The translations under genes and the position numbers were made by a program. Below, piece after piece: positions 25,721-34,236 of a DNA stretch of 53,464 bases; position 1 is the stretch's first letter, and every line of letters begins with the position of its first letter. The DNA comes from Sulfurospirillaceae bacterium (GTDB lineage: Bacteria; Campylobacterota; Campylobacteria; Campylobacterales; Sulfurospirillaceae): the NCBI GenBank assembly GCA_028692875.1, contig JAQUWL010000015.1:1-53464 (forward strand), written 5' to 3'. The notes beneath the pieces are model-generated. The model saw only the letters and a list, made by a program, of their open reading frames with translations, was not told the origin of the DNA and made no database searches.

Positions 25721-26308
25721 TTATTTAATATACCCTTGTTCAAAATCAATAAAACTATCTAAAATAACTGCTATATCTTTGTAAAGATTTGCTTTTGGAT
25801 TTGAGTCAATCTCGTCAATAAACTGTTTTACAAAAGGCAAAATATATAGTTTGAAAATCTCTTTTTCAATAGATTGAAATTTTTTCTCTTCAATGCAATA
25901 ACGCATAACCAAAAATAAAAAACCAAAATTGTCTTCAGTCTCTTTGAAAATATCACCATTAGCACGAATTGGAAGCTCTTTAATCGTCTGCCTAATATCC
26001 ACCAAAATATCGCCGTTCAAGCAGCCTTGCTTAAAATGTGAAATATAAGGCAATACCACATCGCCGGTTGCTGGAATACAAAAAAGATTGTCAAACTCAT
26101 CAACAAGTTTTTCAAAACCGCCATCAGCTTTTATCTCAAAATTCAAAATAGCAAAACTTTTTTCCACATCTTCATCCAACGGTGCTGTGCCCAAGCTATC
26201 AAGTTGTGTTTTTATAAGCTCCTTTCTTCCCCTTAAAAGGTCGCCCAAAAACAATCCCGCAAAAAAATCATAAAAAACAGCACGAGCTTGATCGATACCT
26301 TTATCCAT
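25721..26308 (-). CDS. TorD-family chaperone for formate dehydrogenase, copy 2
   Basis: 195 residues, all helical, with VDEFDNLFCIPATGDVVLPY, the counterpart of the family loop in copy 1, and no basic tail. It probably guards the TAT signal and cofactor insertion of FdhA2. The ATG lies 3 bases after the stop of the ferredoxin-like gene and the AAGGATAG ribosome binding site overlaps that stop, so they are co-translated. Confidence 0.8.
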   Translation of the reverse strand: MDKGIDQARAVFYDFFAGLFLGDLLRGRKELIKTQLDSLGTAPLDEDVEKSFAILNFEIKADGGFEKLVDEFDNLFCIPATGDVVLPYISHFKQGCLNGDILVDIRQTIKELPIRANGDIFKETEDNFGFLFLVMRYCIEEKKFQSIEKEIFKLYILPFVKQFIDEIDSNPKANLYKDIAVILDSFIDFEQGYIK

Positions 26309-26311
26309 AAT

Positions 26312-27457
26312 CTATCCTTGTTTCTCATTTAAATTTGTCTGTATATCTTTACATGTAGAGGTCAAAAAGGCTTGTAGTTTCTCTTTGTTTTGGTAGACAT
26401 CAACCGAGCTAGAAAAAGTTTTTGTGGTCTGCGGGGCATAAAAAAGGATATTTTGTCCACCTTGCTCTAAAATAACTTGAAGATGCGGATAAGAGATAAA
26501 ATGCTCCGTTTCCACCACAAGCGGGATATATCCATCTGGAATCTCAATCCCGTCTAGCTTATTTAGCTCAGCCTCAGCAACAATAAGAGTTTTTCTATCT
26601 TTGCACACTTTCGCCACTTCTGCAAATGCTTTTTGCGAAAAAGGGGCAAAATCAAGTGCGCCCTTTGGACAAACTCCCACGCATTTGCCACACGAAATAC
26701 AATCAAGCGGAGAAAAAAGTAGCTCTTTGGTCGCATCATCTTTTAAAATACCAGAACTTGGGCAGATATCCACACAAACACTACAATTTGAGCCTTCACT
26801 GTGATGATATGAACATAGCTCACTCTCATATAAAATCACATTTTTATACTCATAATGTCCGATGCGATTGCGAATACGCATAAGTAAAGCATCCCTATCC
26901 ATAGGCTCTTTAACGCATTCAACTCCTCTTTGTTTGCATTTTTCACTAGCAAAATCAAACATCAATAGCTGAGCACACACGCACTCTGTCTCTATCTCTT
27001 CAGCTTTTTCTTCATCTTCGGTTATCTTCATAAATCTAGCTTTAAAGGAACCAAACCCTCCCTCAAGAGAAATAAGTTTTGATGGCAAAATATGCACAAC
27101 ATCAAAAAGTTGTTCTGCTTTTTGAACAAACGCAAAAACCTCTTCGCCATCGCCAATAACCATAACGCTACGCCCAATAACAAGATTGTGGCTCTCTTTT
27201 GGAGAGTATTTGTGGCGAATAAAACGCATCTCGTAGAGTTTTTTAAGCACCTCTTTTTGCTCTTTTGGCTGTGCTTTTGTATGTTTTACGTACCAATTAA
27301 CCTCTGGGGCAAAAACGAGGCTTTGATGTATCTCGTTTGAAATAAGTGCATCTGCGTAGTTGGCACCCTCTGGGTCAAGCACCATAATGCCCTCGCCATT
27401 TTCAATAGGAGCACCTATTTCAGGATCGCTAACAAAAAGATATCTAATTTGACTCAT
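26312..27457 (-). CDS. 4Fe-4S ferredoxin-like protein, first gene of the fdh2 operon
   Basis: 381 residues. Residues 1-190 form a domain I do not recognise, with FAPEVNWYVKHTKA, which resembles YAPEINFYLENS in the protein at 27587. Two 4Fe-4S motifs lie around 215-270: CSVCVDICPSSGIL and CISCGKCVGVCPKGALDF. No signal peptide or membrane helix, so it is cytoplasmic. Being in the operon with the chaperone and Fdh2, it may pass electrons to an Fdh maturation step or couple a cytoplasmic donor to the membrane enzyme. Two ModE-like palindromes lie just upstream. Confidence 0.82.
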   Translation of the reverse strand: MSQIRYLFVSDPEIGAPIENGEGIMVLDPEGANYADALISNEIHQSLVFAPEVNWYVKHTKAQPKEQKEVLKKLYEMRFIRHKYSPKESHNLVIGRSVMVIGDGEEVFAFVQKAEQLFDVVHILPSKLISLEGGFGSFKARFMKITEDEEKAEEIETECVCAQLLMFDFASEKCKQRGVECVKEPMDRDALLMRIRNRIGHYEYKNVILYESELCSYHHSEGSNCSVCVDICPSSGILKDDATKELLFSPLDCISCGKCVGVCPKGALDFAPFSQKAFAEVAKVCKDRKTLIVAEAELNKLDGIEIPDGYIPLVVETEHFISYPHLQVILEQGGQNILFYAPQTTKTFSSSVDVYQNKEKLQAFLTSTCKDIQTNLNEKQG

Positions 27458-27473
27458 TTAACCCACTCTATTA

Positions 27474-27492
27474 TTATGCAAAAAATGCATAT
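27474..27492. promoter_or_regulatory. TTATGC-N7-GCATAT palindrome: candidate ModE site 1 upstream of fdh cluster 2
   Basis: One mismatch from the perfect palindrome. It starts 17 bases before the ATG at 27457 and overlaps a likely -10 box (TGCATAATA on the minus strand). Confidence 0.55.
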
Positions 27493-27494
27493 TT

Positions 27495-27510
27495 GTAAAT
27501 CTTTGCTTAA
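27495..27510. promoter_or_regulatory. GTAAATCTTTGCTTAA, loose copy of the second fdh-linked motif
   Basis: Resembles GTAAACGATTGCTTAC at 29278 and GTAAAACATTGTTTAC at 20774, and lies between the two ModE-like sites. Weak alone. Confidence 0.25.
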
Positions 27511-27514
27511 AAAG

Positions 27515-27533
27515 ATATGCGTTTTTTGCATAT
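27515..27533. promoter_or_regulatory. perfect ATATGC-N7-GCATAT palindrome: candidate ModE site 2 upstream of fdh cluster 2
   Basis: The symmetry extends to AAAGATATGC (27511-27520) and GCATATCTTT (27528-27537). Its centre is 41 bases, about four helical turns, from that of site 1, as expected for two cooperating dimers on the same DNA face. Confidence 0.6.
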
Positions 27534-27550
27534 CTTTGGATAAATAAAAA

Positions 27551-27570
27551 GAGTCTCTAAAAAGAGACTC
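27551..27570 (-). terminator. terminator after the 555-residue ferredoxin-like gene
   Basis: GAGTCTCT (27551-27558) and AGAGACTC (27563-27570); on the minus strand TTTTTATTTA follows. It makes 27587-29254 a separate transcript from the fdh2 operon. Confidence 0.75.
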
Positions 27571-27586
27571 TCCACACTTTTTACTT

Positions 27587-29254
27587 CTAATTTTTTTCCA
27601 TATGCGCTTTAAACATCACTTTAGGCTTACAATCCGCACAACAATAAAGCGTGCGTTTTTTAACCTCATCATTTCCAAAAATAGATCCCATTTGCTGAGA
27701 TATCTTCTCGATAGCCTTGGTTGTTGCAAAAGGTTTGCCACACTCTACACATGTAAATAGTGTATCTTTTGCCATAATGCGTTGCGAAAACCAACTAGGC
27801 TTCAAGTGGATTTCATCTTTTATAACTTTTAGACAATCTTTCTCTGGACATGTAACTTCACAATATCCACAGTTTGTACAGATAGAAGCATTGAAACGCA
27901 AAGAGTTATCTTCGGGATGTGCGGTCAGCGCTCTTACATTACAAGCACCGACACAACTCAAGCAAAGTGTACATGTAGCATCGTTTATAACGATATCACC
28001 ATAATGTATATGCTCGCCCGTCTTTATGACTCCCAAATCTTCGTTGCCAACCAAATGTGCTAGCCTTGCTGAAAAAATCTCTCGCTTTTTCAATCCATCT
28101 TCGTTGATGCCGTACAAACACTCAGCAAAGCTCTCTGCTTTTGTCAAGGCATCTTCTAATTCAGCAACATCTTTACAGACAAAAATAGCCTTTTTGTGGT
28201 ATTTTCTCTCAAAAATTTCATTGATGATGCGAATAGCATCGCCTGTACCTTTAGATATAAAGTCACTATAAAAAATAACGCTTTTACCACTAGTTTGCAA
28301 CAAGTTCATCAAGTGTGCTTCGTGAAGGTATTTCTCGCCCTCTATCGCCAAAGGCAATACATCTTCTAGGAGTTGTACATGTAAAGATTCTATATCCATC
28401 TTTTGAGGAATTATGAGTGCAACTTTGTTTTTATAAAAAGGTGTTATCTTGCTAAATACAGCTCTAGGCATCTGCGTATAATCAAGTGCGCCACTAGGGC
28501 AAATGCTTATGCAACCACCGCAACCGTGACAGTCTATATGTGAAAAAACTAGTTGTCTTTTTTCATCATTTTTTAAAATCGCCACAGTTGGACAGACCTC
28601 GGCACATTTTCCACATATCTCATGACGTCTTTCGTGGTATTGACATATAAAAGGGTCATAGCTTATAAAGTTTTTGTAACGGTATACACCTTTAGAGTTT
28701 TTGACTTTTCCGATCGCCTTGTCAAGCCCCAATACAGCTGGGTCATATACACCGCTTTGCTTTGTGGCAAACAAAGGGGCATTCCACCACAATATCTGGT
28801 CAGTTTCAACGTCATAATGCTCATCGTTTTTAATAAGACTTACATGTAAGCCTCCGATATGTCCTTCAACATCTTTTATCATGCTAGGGCTCAGCACGAT
28901 GCACACTAAGCCATCATCGCTAAACTCTTTTTTAAGCTCCTCGCACGCTTCGTCTGTTACTATAAGTAACTTATCTCCAACCTCTTGTTCAAAATCCATA
29001 TCTTGTTCGCCATCAAAAATTGTAGCTCGAACGTCATACAAGGCTTTAACTGCATGTATCTTTTTTGAGAGAGAGTCTTGTGAGTTTTCAAGATAGAAGT
29101 TTATCTCTGGAGCATACAAAACGCTCGAAGTGGTTTTAACATTTGAGACTATAAATGTAGCATCCGGAGCATTTAGTGAATCAACAACTTCAATAGAGTC
29201 ATCCAGTGGAAACTCCAAAGGACTTTGCGTGTAAAACATATATTCTTTTTGCAT
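27587..29254 (-). CDS. polyferredoxin-like protein with four 4Fe-4S motifs and a zinc-ribbon end
   Basis: 555 residues. The first ~330 match the plan of the protein at 26312: an unknown N-terminal domain, then CGKCAEVCPTVAIL and CHGCGGCISICPSGALDY. A further ferredoxin pair follows near 430-470 (CTLCLSCVGACNVRAL, CTNCGYCEVTCPEKDC) and a C-terminal zinc-ribbon-like part (CVECGKPF ... CCADCKP). There is no signal peptide. It is probably a cytoplasmic electron carrier or scaffold for formate dehydrogenase or its maturation; function unproven. It is transcribed alone, from a promoter with TACAAT at 29298-29303. Confidence 0.82.
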   Translation of the reverse strand: MQKEYMFYTQSPLEFPLDDSIEVVDSLNAPDATFIVSNVKTTSSVLYAPEINFYLENSQDSLSKKIHAVKALYDVRATIFDGEQDMDFEQEVGDKLLIVTDEACEELKKEFSDDGLVCIVLSPSMIKDVEGHIGGLHVSLIKNDEHYDVETDQILWWNAPLFATKQSGVYDPAVLGLDKAIGKVKNSKGVYRYKNFISYDPFICQYHERRHEICGKCAEVCPTVAILKNDEKRQLVFSHIDCHGCGGCISICPSGALDYTQMPRAVFSKITPFYKNKVALIIPQKMDIESLHVQLLEDVLPLAIEGEKYLHEAHLMNLLQTSGKSVIFYSDFISKGTGDAIRIINEIFERKYHKKAIFVCKDVAELEDALTKAESFAECLYGINEDGLKKREIFSARLAHLVGNEDLGVIKTGEHIHYGDIVINDATCTLCLSCVGACNVRALTAHPEDNSLRFNASICTNCGYCEVTCPEKDCLKVIKDEIHLKPSWFSQRIMAKDTLFTCVECGKPFATTKAIEKISQQMGSIFGNDEVKKRTLYCCADCKPKVMFKAHMEKN

Positions 29255-29277
29255 TTTTAGAGCCTATTGCGTAAAAG

Positions 29278-29303
29278 GTAAACGATTGCTTACCAGCATT
29301 GTA
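29278..29303 (-). promoter_or_regulatory. promoter and GTAAACGATTGCTTAC repeat upstream of the polyferredoxin gene
   Basis: TACAAT (29298-29303) on the minus strand is followed at once by GGTAAGCAATCGTTTACC, an inverted repeat between the -10 box and the ATG at 29254. A protein bound there would block transcription. Confidence 0.45.
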
Positions 29304-29390
29304 AATTGATTTATATTAAAACGAACTTAACCAAAAAATAGCCTCTAATGCAACTATTTATTGTATATGCAAGGCTTACTTGTTTTATTG

Positions 29391-29396
29391 TATAAT
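29391..29396 (+). promoter_or_regulatory. -10 box of the binding protein-kinase-regulator-selAB operon
   Basis: Perfect TATAAT preceded by a T-rich stretch (TTGTTTTATTG), about 48 bases before the first start codon. No good -35 box, as usual in Campylobacterota. Confidence 0.5.
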
Positions 29397-29443
29397 GCAT
29401 AAAATTACGTTTATGAAGATAAAAAAGCTAAGGATTGTCTGTT

Positions 29444-30613
29444 TTGGTAAAAGCTCCTTTTCTAAAAATAACTTTTATTATATCTTTTATAATACTTGCT
29501 TTGGTTGTTGCTTTTTTTGTGATAGCGTCCAAAAACCACTCACATCAAACCATAAAACTAGGTGCATCTTTGCCACTAAGTAGTATAAATCAAGACCTAG
29601 GTCAAGAAGTTGCCATCGGAGCAAACACATATTTTCAGCACATCAATGACACAAAAGGCGGAATTGCAAATAAAAAAATAGATTTTATCTACTATGACGA
29701 CAGATACGAGCCAGAAAATACCATCGCAAATACTAAAATGCTTCTCAAAGAGGACGTGTTTGCCTTTTTTGGTTTTGTTGGCACGCCCACAGTAAAAAGA
29801 ATTCTTCCGCTTATCGCAAAAACAAACATCCCTTTTATCGCACCTTATACGGGTGCGTCTTTTTTAAGAAATGACAATTTGCCAAACATTGTTAACTTTA
29901 GAGCGTCTTACAAGCAAGAGATAGAAAATATTGTTGATTATCTAGTTAAACAAAAGGGAGTTAAAAATATCGCTATCTTTTATCAAAATGACGACTATGG
30001 CGAGGAGGGTTACATAGCACTTGATGAGGCTATGAAAAAACGCAACATGCACATTTACGCAGAAGGAACCTACAAGCGCAATACTCTTTCAATAAAACAA
30101 GCCCTATACGAGCTAGAACTAGCTCGCCCTGATGCGATTATACTAGTTGGAGCATACAAACCAACGGCTCATTTCATTGACAAAGCTAGAAAAAACATAT
30201 TAAAAGATGTTTTGTTTTGTCCCATATCTTTTGTAAATGCAGATGCCTTGATGAGTGAGCTAAAAGGTGATGGAAAAAATATCATCTTTTCTCAAACCGT
30301 TCCCTCCTACAGCGACACCTCCCTTGATGAAGTTAAAGAGTACCTATGGTTGCTACAAAAATACTACCCTGAGCACAAACCAACACTAGCCTCATTTGAG
30401 TCTTTTTTGGCGACAAAAACAGTGGTATTAGCACTAGAAAAAACAAAACACTCACTAACAAGGGAAAACTTTTTAAATAGCCTTAAAACCTTAAACAAAG
30501 AGACTCTAGCATCGGTAAATATACAATATAAAAATTCTCAGCTACTTAACACAACATATCTTTCAATTTACGAAAACGGCACATTTTCCATAATAAAAAA
30601 AGAGGTCAAATAA
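29444..30613 (+). CDS. membrane-anchored periplasmic binding protein (LivJ/Peripla_BP_6 family), probable sensor partner
   Basis: About 389 residues. One N-terminal membrane helix (about 10-30), no lipobox and no obvious cleavage site, so it is probably anchored to the inner membrane. The rest is a two-lobed binding protein: IKLGASLPLSS, GANTYFQHINDTKGGI, DDRYEPENT, FFGFVGTP, FIAPYTGAS and YQNDDYGEEGY match the amino-acid/amide binding family. No transporter gene is near. It is followed after 1 base by a histidine kinase, so it more likely presents a ligand to the kinase than feeds uptake. Start: TTG 29444, 9 bases after AAGGA; the TTG at 29435 touches the ribosome binding site and cannot be used. 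The ligand is unknown. Confidence 0.82.
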   Translation: MVKAPFLKITFIISFIILALVVAFFVIASKNHSHQTIKLGASLPLSSINQDLGQEVAIGANTYFQHINDTKGGIANKKIDFIYYDDRYEPENTIANTKMLLKEDVFAFFGFVGTPTVKRILPLIAKTNIPFIAPYTGASFLRNDNLPNIVNFRASYKQEIENIVDYLVKQKGVKNIAIFYQNDDYGEEGYIALDEAMKKRNMHIYAEGTYKRNTLSIKQALYELELARPDAIILVGAYKPTAHFIDKARKNILKDVLFCPISFVNADALMSELKGDGKNIIFSQTVPSYSDTSLDEVKEYLWLLQKYYPEHKPTLASFESFLATKTVVLALEKTKHSLTRENFLNSLKTLNKETLASVNIQYKNSQLLNTTYLSIYENGTFSIIKKEVK

Positions 30614-30614
30614 G

Positions 30615-32216
30615 ATGACCTTTTATAATTTTTTAAATAAAACACTAAATAAAATAAATTTCAACAGCAAAACAAAAATACTCATAGCAATTATCGCTGG
30701 AGGCATGATAACAATAGGTTTTTTGATGTTCATCTCCATCTTTGCCATAAAATATGACTATGAGACCCTTTTCAAAAAACACACCCAGCCTCAAGTAGAG
30801 CTTGAAGAGATACGAGATATCTACCATGTAAATATAAATGAGACACTTTTTGACTTGCGAAAAAGCCAAATCAGCGAAGAAGATGCACTAGAGGTCATCG
30901 AATTGGCTCGGCAAATCATCCAAAAACAGTGGAAAAATTATATCAATACCTCAATGGAGCCTATCGACACGCTACCAAAATTTGCAAACCAATGGCTTAG
31001 CTTCTTTTTGTTTGTTGATGCTCCACCAAAACAAAATCTTTTTCAAAAAAGCATAGCGGACAAAATCAAAAACAAAATGCAGAGAATTGATGAAGAGATT
31101 TTGATGATTGTAGAGCTTCTAAAGCAAGGCAAAACAATCAACACAGACAAACATATCGAAAACGTAACACTTGAAATAAACTCTATAAATATCTATTTTG
31201 CAAGTCTGATTAACACACACTTAAAGATGGCTATCTCGCAAAAAGAGGCAAATGACGCCTTGTTTAGAACCAGTATTTACATGTTGGTTTTACTTATTAG
31301 CCTCGTCTTTTTTCTAAGTATCGTAATCTCTCTTCTTCTTATAAATCACTTTAGAGAACTACACGACTCGCTAGAGCATAAGGTTGAAGAAAAAACAATA
31401 GAGCTAACTTTGCTTAACACATCTTTGGAAAAACGGATAAAAAAAGAGGTTGAAAATAGTCGCAAAAAAGACAACATCATGTTCCAACAAGCAAGACTTG
31501 CAAGCTTAGGAGAGATGTTGCAAAACATTGCGCATCAATGGCGACAACCATTAGGTACTTTAAGTATGATTGTTCAGAGTTTTCAAACCAAATTTCTAGC
31601 AGGTAAACTAACTAAAGAGTTGATTGAAAAAAATGTGGACGATGCTATGCTTTTGGCACAAAATATGTCAGATACACTTGATGATTTTAGAAATTTTTTC
31701 AACCCAAATAAGACAAAAAATCAATTTTCAATCTTAAAAGTTATCGAAAAAGCAACCGACCTATCCAAGTACCAACTTGAAAAAAACGATATCTTACTTC
31801 ACTCTTTTGTTCCACAAGATACTATTATTTACGGGTTTAAAAACGAGCTTATTCATGTTATTTTAAACCTTATAAATAACTCCAAAGATGCACTTAGCAC
31901 AAAAACTGAGCTTAAAAATAAAAAGATATGGATTACCACAAAACTTAGCAAAAGCCGTGTTCTTATAACGGTTATCGACAACGGAGGCGGAGTTGAACCT
32001 GCGTTGTTGTCTAAAATTTTCGACCCATATTTTACAACCAAACACCAAAGCATAGGAACTGGAATCGGGCTTTACATGTCAAAACAGATTATTGAAAAAC
32101 ATATGCACGGTAAGATATACTGCAAAAACATAAAACACAACATGGAAGATGAGACACTCTATCAATGTGCCTCATTTACGATATCCATCCCAATCAAAGA
32201 GAGAAAAGAGAGATGA
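30615..32216 (+). CDS. sensor histidine kinase with periplasmic helical sensor domain
   Basis: 533 residues. Membrane helices at about 23-45 and 217-240 enclose a ~170-residue helical periplasmic domain. A coiled coil (about 245-300) leads to the H-box LGEMLQNIAHQWRQPL (His near 307), then an ATPase domain with NLINNSKDAL (N-box), DNGGGV (G1), FDPYFTTK (F-box) and GTGIGLYMSK (G2). All kinase residues are present and no HAMP motif is evident. It probably reads the ligand state of the binding protein encoded just upstream and phosphorylates the next gene's regulator. Its stop overlaps the regulator's ATG by 4 bases. Confidence 0.9.
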   Translation: MTFYNFLNKTLNKINFNSKTKILIAIIAGGMITIGFLMFISIFAIKYDYETLFKKHTQPQVELEEIRDIYHVNINETLFDLRKSQISEEDALEVIELARQIIQKQWKNYINTSMEPIDTLPKFANQWLSFFLFVDAPPKQNLFQKSIADKIKNKMQRIDEEILMIVELLKQGKTINTDKHIENVTLEINSINIYFASLINTHLKMAISQKEANDALFRTSIYMLVLLISLVFFLSIVISLLLINHFRELHDSLEHKVEEKTIELTLLNTSLEKRIKKEVENSRKKDNIMFQQARLASLGEMLQNIAHQWRQPLGTLSMIVQSFQTKFLAGKLTKELIEKNVDDAMLLAQNMSDTLDDFRNFFNPNKTKNQFSILKVIEKATDLSKYQLEKNDILLHSFVPQDTIIYGFKNELIHVILNLINNSKDALSTKTELKNKKIWITTKLSKSRVLITVIDNGGGVEPALLSKIFDPYFTTKHQSIGTGIGLYMSKQIIEKHMHGKIYCKNIKHNMEDETLYQCASFTISIPIKERKER

Positions 32217-32887
32217 CAAAGAAACAACGAAACCTAGATATCCTAAATCAATTTAGCATTTTATACATTGAGGACGAGCCAGAGTTGCTCAAACATACCA
32301 AAACCGTTTTGGAAGATTTTGTAAAAAATATATACGCCGTAGAATCGATAGAACTGGCTTTAGAGGCTATCAAAAAACACCATATTGACGTTATTGTTTC
32401 GGATATTTTGCTTAAAAATGAAAACGGTATTGAGTTTATCAGGCTATTGAAAAATGAGTACAAGATAAACATACCAACGATACTTATGACTGCACATACC
32501 GACACAGAGTATCTTTTAGATGCGATAAAACTCAAAGTGCAAGACTACATCGTCAAGCCTGTAAATATCAAAGATTTGCTAAATGCTTTGCATGATATTT
32601 TACTTCCAAAGGCACAGCAAAAAGAGATAGAAAAATTCTACCGCATCATCAAAACCATCTCCGCAGTAACTGATAGCAAACAGATTGAGCTTATACGTTT
32701 TATCATCAAAAATCTTGACGATGAAAATATGCTCAACTGCTCTTATAGTGACATTATGGCGAGAATCGATATAAGCAAACCAACTGTTATCAAAGTATTT
32801 AAACAACTTATAGACCTTGAAATACTCACAAAAATCCAAAATGGCAAATACCTTTTCAATGAAAACCGCCTACCTTCTCCGGAGTAA
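32213..32887 (+). CDS. response regulator, receiver domain plus winged helix-turn-helix
   Basis: 224 residues from ATG 32213, which overlaps the kinase stop (ATGA); the longer frame to 32165 lies inside the kinase gene. Receiver domain (about 10-125) with IEDEP acidic pair, VIVSDILLKNENG (phospho-Asp), LMTAHT and IVKPVN (Lys). The C-terminal part (about 140-220) has CSYSDIMARIDISKPTVIKVF and LEILTKIQNGKYLF, a winged helix of Crp/GntR-like type. It should control genes in answer to the periplasmic signal. It stands 2 bases before selA, so selAB and the fdh genes are natural targets, which is inference. Confidence 0.88.
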   Translation: MTKKQRNLDILNQFSILYIEDEPELLKHTKTVLEDFVKNIYAVESIELALEAIKKHHIDVIVSDILLKNENGIEFIRLLKNEYKINIPTILMTAHTDTEYLLDAIKLKVQDYIVKPVNIKDLLNALHDILLPKAQQKEIEKFYRIIKTISAVTDSKQIELIRFIIKNLDDENMLNCSYSDIMARIDISKPTVIKVFKQLIDLEILTKIQNGKYLFNENRLPSPE

Positions 32888-32889
32888 CT

Positions 32890-34236
32890 ATGCAAAATAT
32901 ACTCAAAAAAATACCCAAAATAGACAAAATCATCAATCATTCACTTCTTGATGGGCTTTGCAAAAAACTTCTCACAAAGATAGCCAAACAGAAGATAGAG
33001 ATATTGCGAGAAGATGTGCTTTCAGGCAAAGTCTGCGATGTTGATGAGTCTTCAATAGCACAAGAGATAAAAAAAGCCTACGAAAACGTGCTTGAGCCAT
33101 CTTTAAAACCTTTGATAAATGCCACTGGAGTTATCTTGCATACCAACATGGGACGCAGTCTTGTCTCTAAAACTCTTTTACAGCGAGCTAGTAAAGTTAT
33201 ATGCAACTACTCAAATCTTGAGTATGACCTTGATAAAGGAAAAAGAGGCGAGCGATATGAACATGTAAGCAACCATCTAAAACAACTCTTACATGTAGAG
33301 GATGTTTTAGTGGTAAACAACAACGCTTCGGCAGTATTTTTGATTTTAAATACTTTTGCAAAACGCAAAGAAGTTGTTGTTTCACGAGGAGAGTTAGTCG
33401 AAATCGGCGGAAGTTTTCGCATCCCTGAAGTGATGAAACAAAGTGGAGCAAAACTGCAAGAGGTGGGAGCTACCAATAAAACCAAACTTAGTGACTACAA
33501 AGAGGCGATAAGCCCAAAAACTGCCATGCTTATGAAAGTTCATCAGTCCAACTTTTCCATCGAAGGCTTTAGTGAAAGCGTGGATTTTAAGCAGATTCAA
33601 ACACTTGCAAAGGCATATGGGTTGATTGATTATTTTGATGTGGGAAGTGGCTACGTGGGCGAACTTCCGTACAATCTAGGAAACAAAGAGCCATCTTTAG
33701 AGCAGATACTCTCTTGCGACCCATCTTTGATAAGCTTTAGTGGTGACAAACTTTTTGGAAGTGTTCAAGCTGGCATAATCGCTGGTAAAAAAGAGCTTAT
33801 CGCTAGACTTAAGAAAAACCAACTTTTAAGAATGCTTAGAGTCGATAAAATCACACTCGCACTTTTAGAAGAGAGCATAAAGGCTTATTTGCAAGAGGAG
33901 TATGAGCTTATTCCAACTTTATGGATGTTGCATCAAAGCGTTGAAAAATTGGAGCAAAGAGCCTTACATGTAAGAAGTTTTGTGGGCGAAAATATATGCG
34001 ATGTTGTCCATAGCCAGACCTACATGGGAGGCGGAACTTTGCCAAACCGCACCTTCGCAACAATAGCCCTACATGTAAAGGGCAAAGCTGTCAATTTGGA
34101 GCGTCAATTTAGAAAACATGGCATTATAGGTCGCATAGAAAATGATAAATTTTTGCTAGATTTTAGAAGTATTTTGCCAGAGTTTGATGAAGATTTAGGA
34201 AAAACAATCAAAATTATTGCAAAAGAGTTTGAATGA
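32890..34236 (+). CDS. selA: L-seryl-tRNA(Sec) selenium transferase
   Basis: 448 residues, usual length. A PLP enzyme that converts seryl-tRNA(Sec) to selenocysteinyl-tRNA using selenophosphate from SelD. Visible: the N-terminal tRNA-binding helical part, LINATGVILHTNMGRSLVS, VNNNASAVFLIL, SRGELVEIGGSFRIP, HQSNFSIEGF, FDVGSGY and the PLP lysine in FSGDKLFGSVQAGI. CGGAG precedes the ATG, which comes 2 bases after the response regulator stop; selB overlaps its end by 4 bases. Substrate tRNA is the selC gene at 4671. Confidence 0.96.
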   Translation: MQNILKKIPKIDKIINHSLLDGLCKKLLTKIAKQKIEILREDVLSGKVCDVDESSIAQEIKKAYENVLEPSLKPLINATGVILHTNMGRSLVSKTLLQRASKVICNYSNLEYDLDKGKRGERYEHVSNHLKQLLHVEDVLVVNNNASAVFLILNTFAKRKEVVVSRGELVEIGGSFRIPEVMKQSGAKLQEVGATNKTKLSDYKEAISPKTAMLMKVHQSNFSIEGFSESVDFKQIQTLAKAYGLIDYFDVGSGYVGELPYNLGNKEPSLEQILSCDPSLISFSGDKLFGSVQAGIIAGKKELIARLKKNQLLRMLRVDKITLALLEESIKAYLQEEYELIPTLWMLHQSVEKLEQRALHVRSFVGENICDVVHSQTYMGGGTLPNRTFATIALHVKGKAVNLERQFRKHGIIGRIENDKFLLDFRSILPEFDEDLGKTIKIIAKEFE

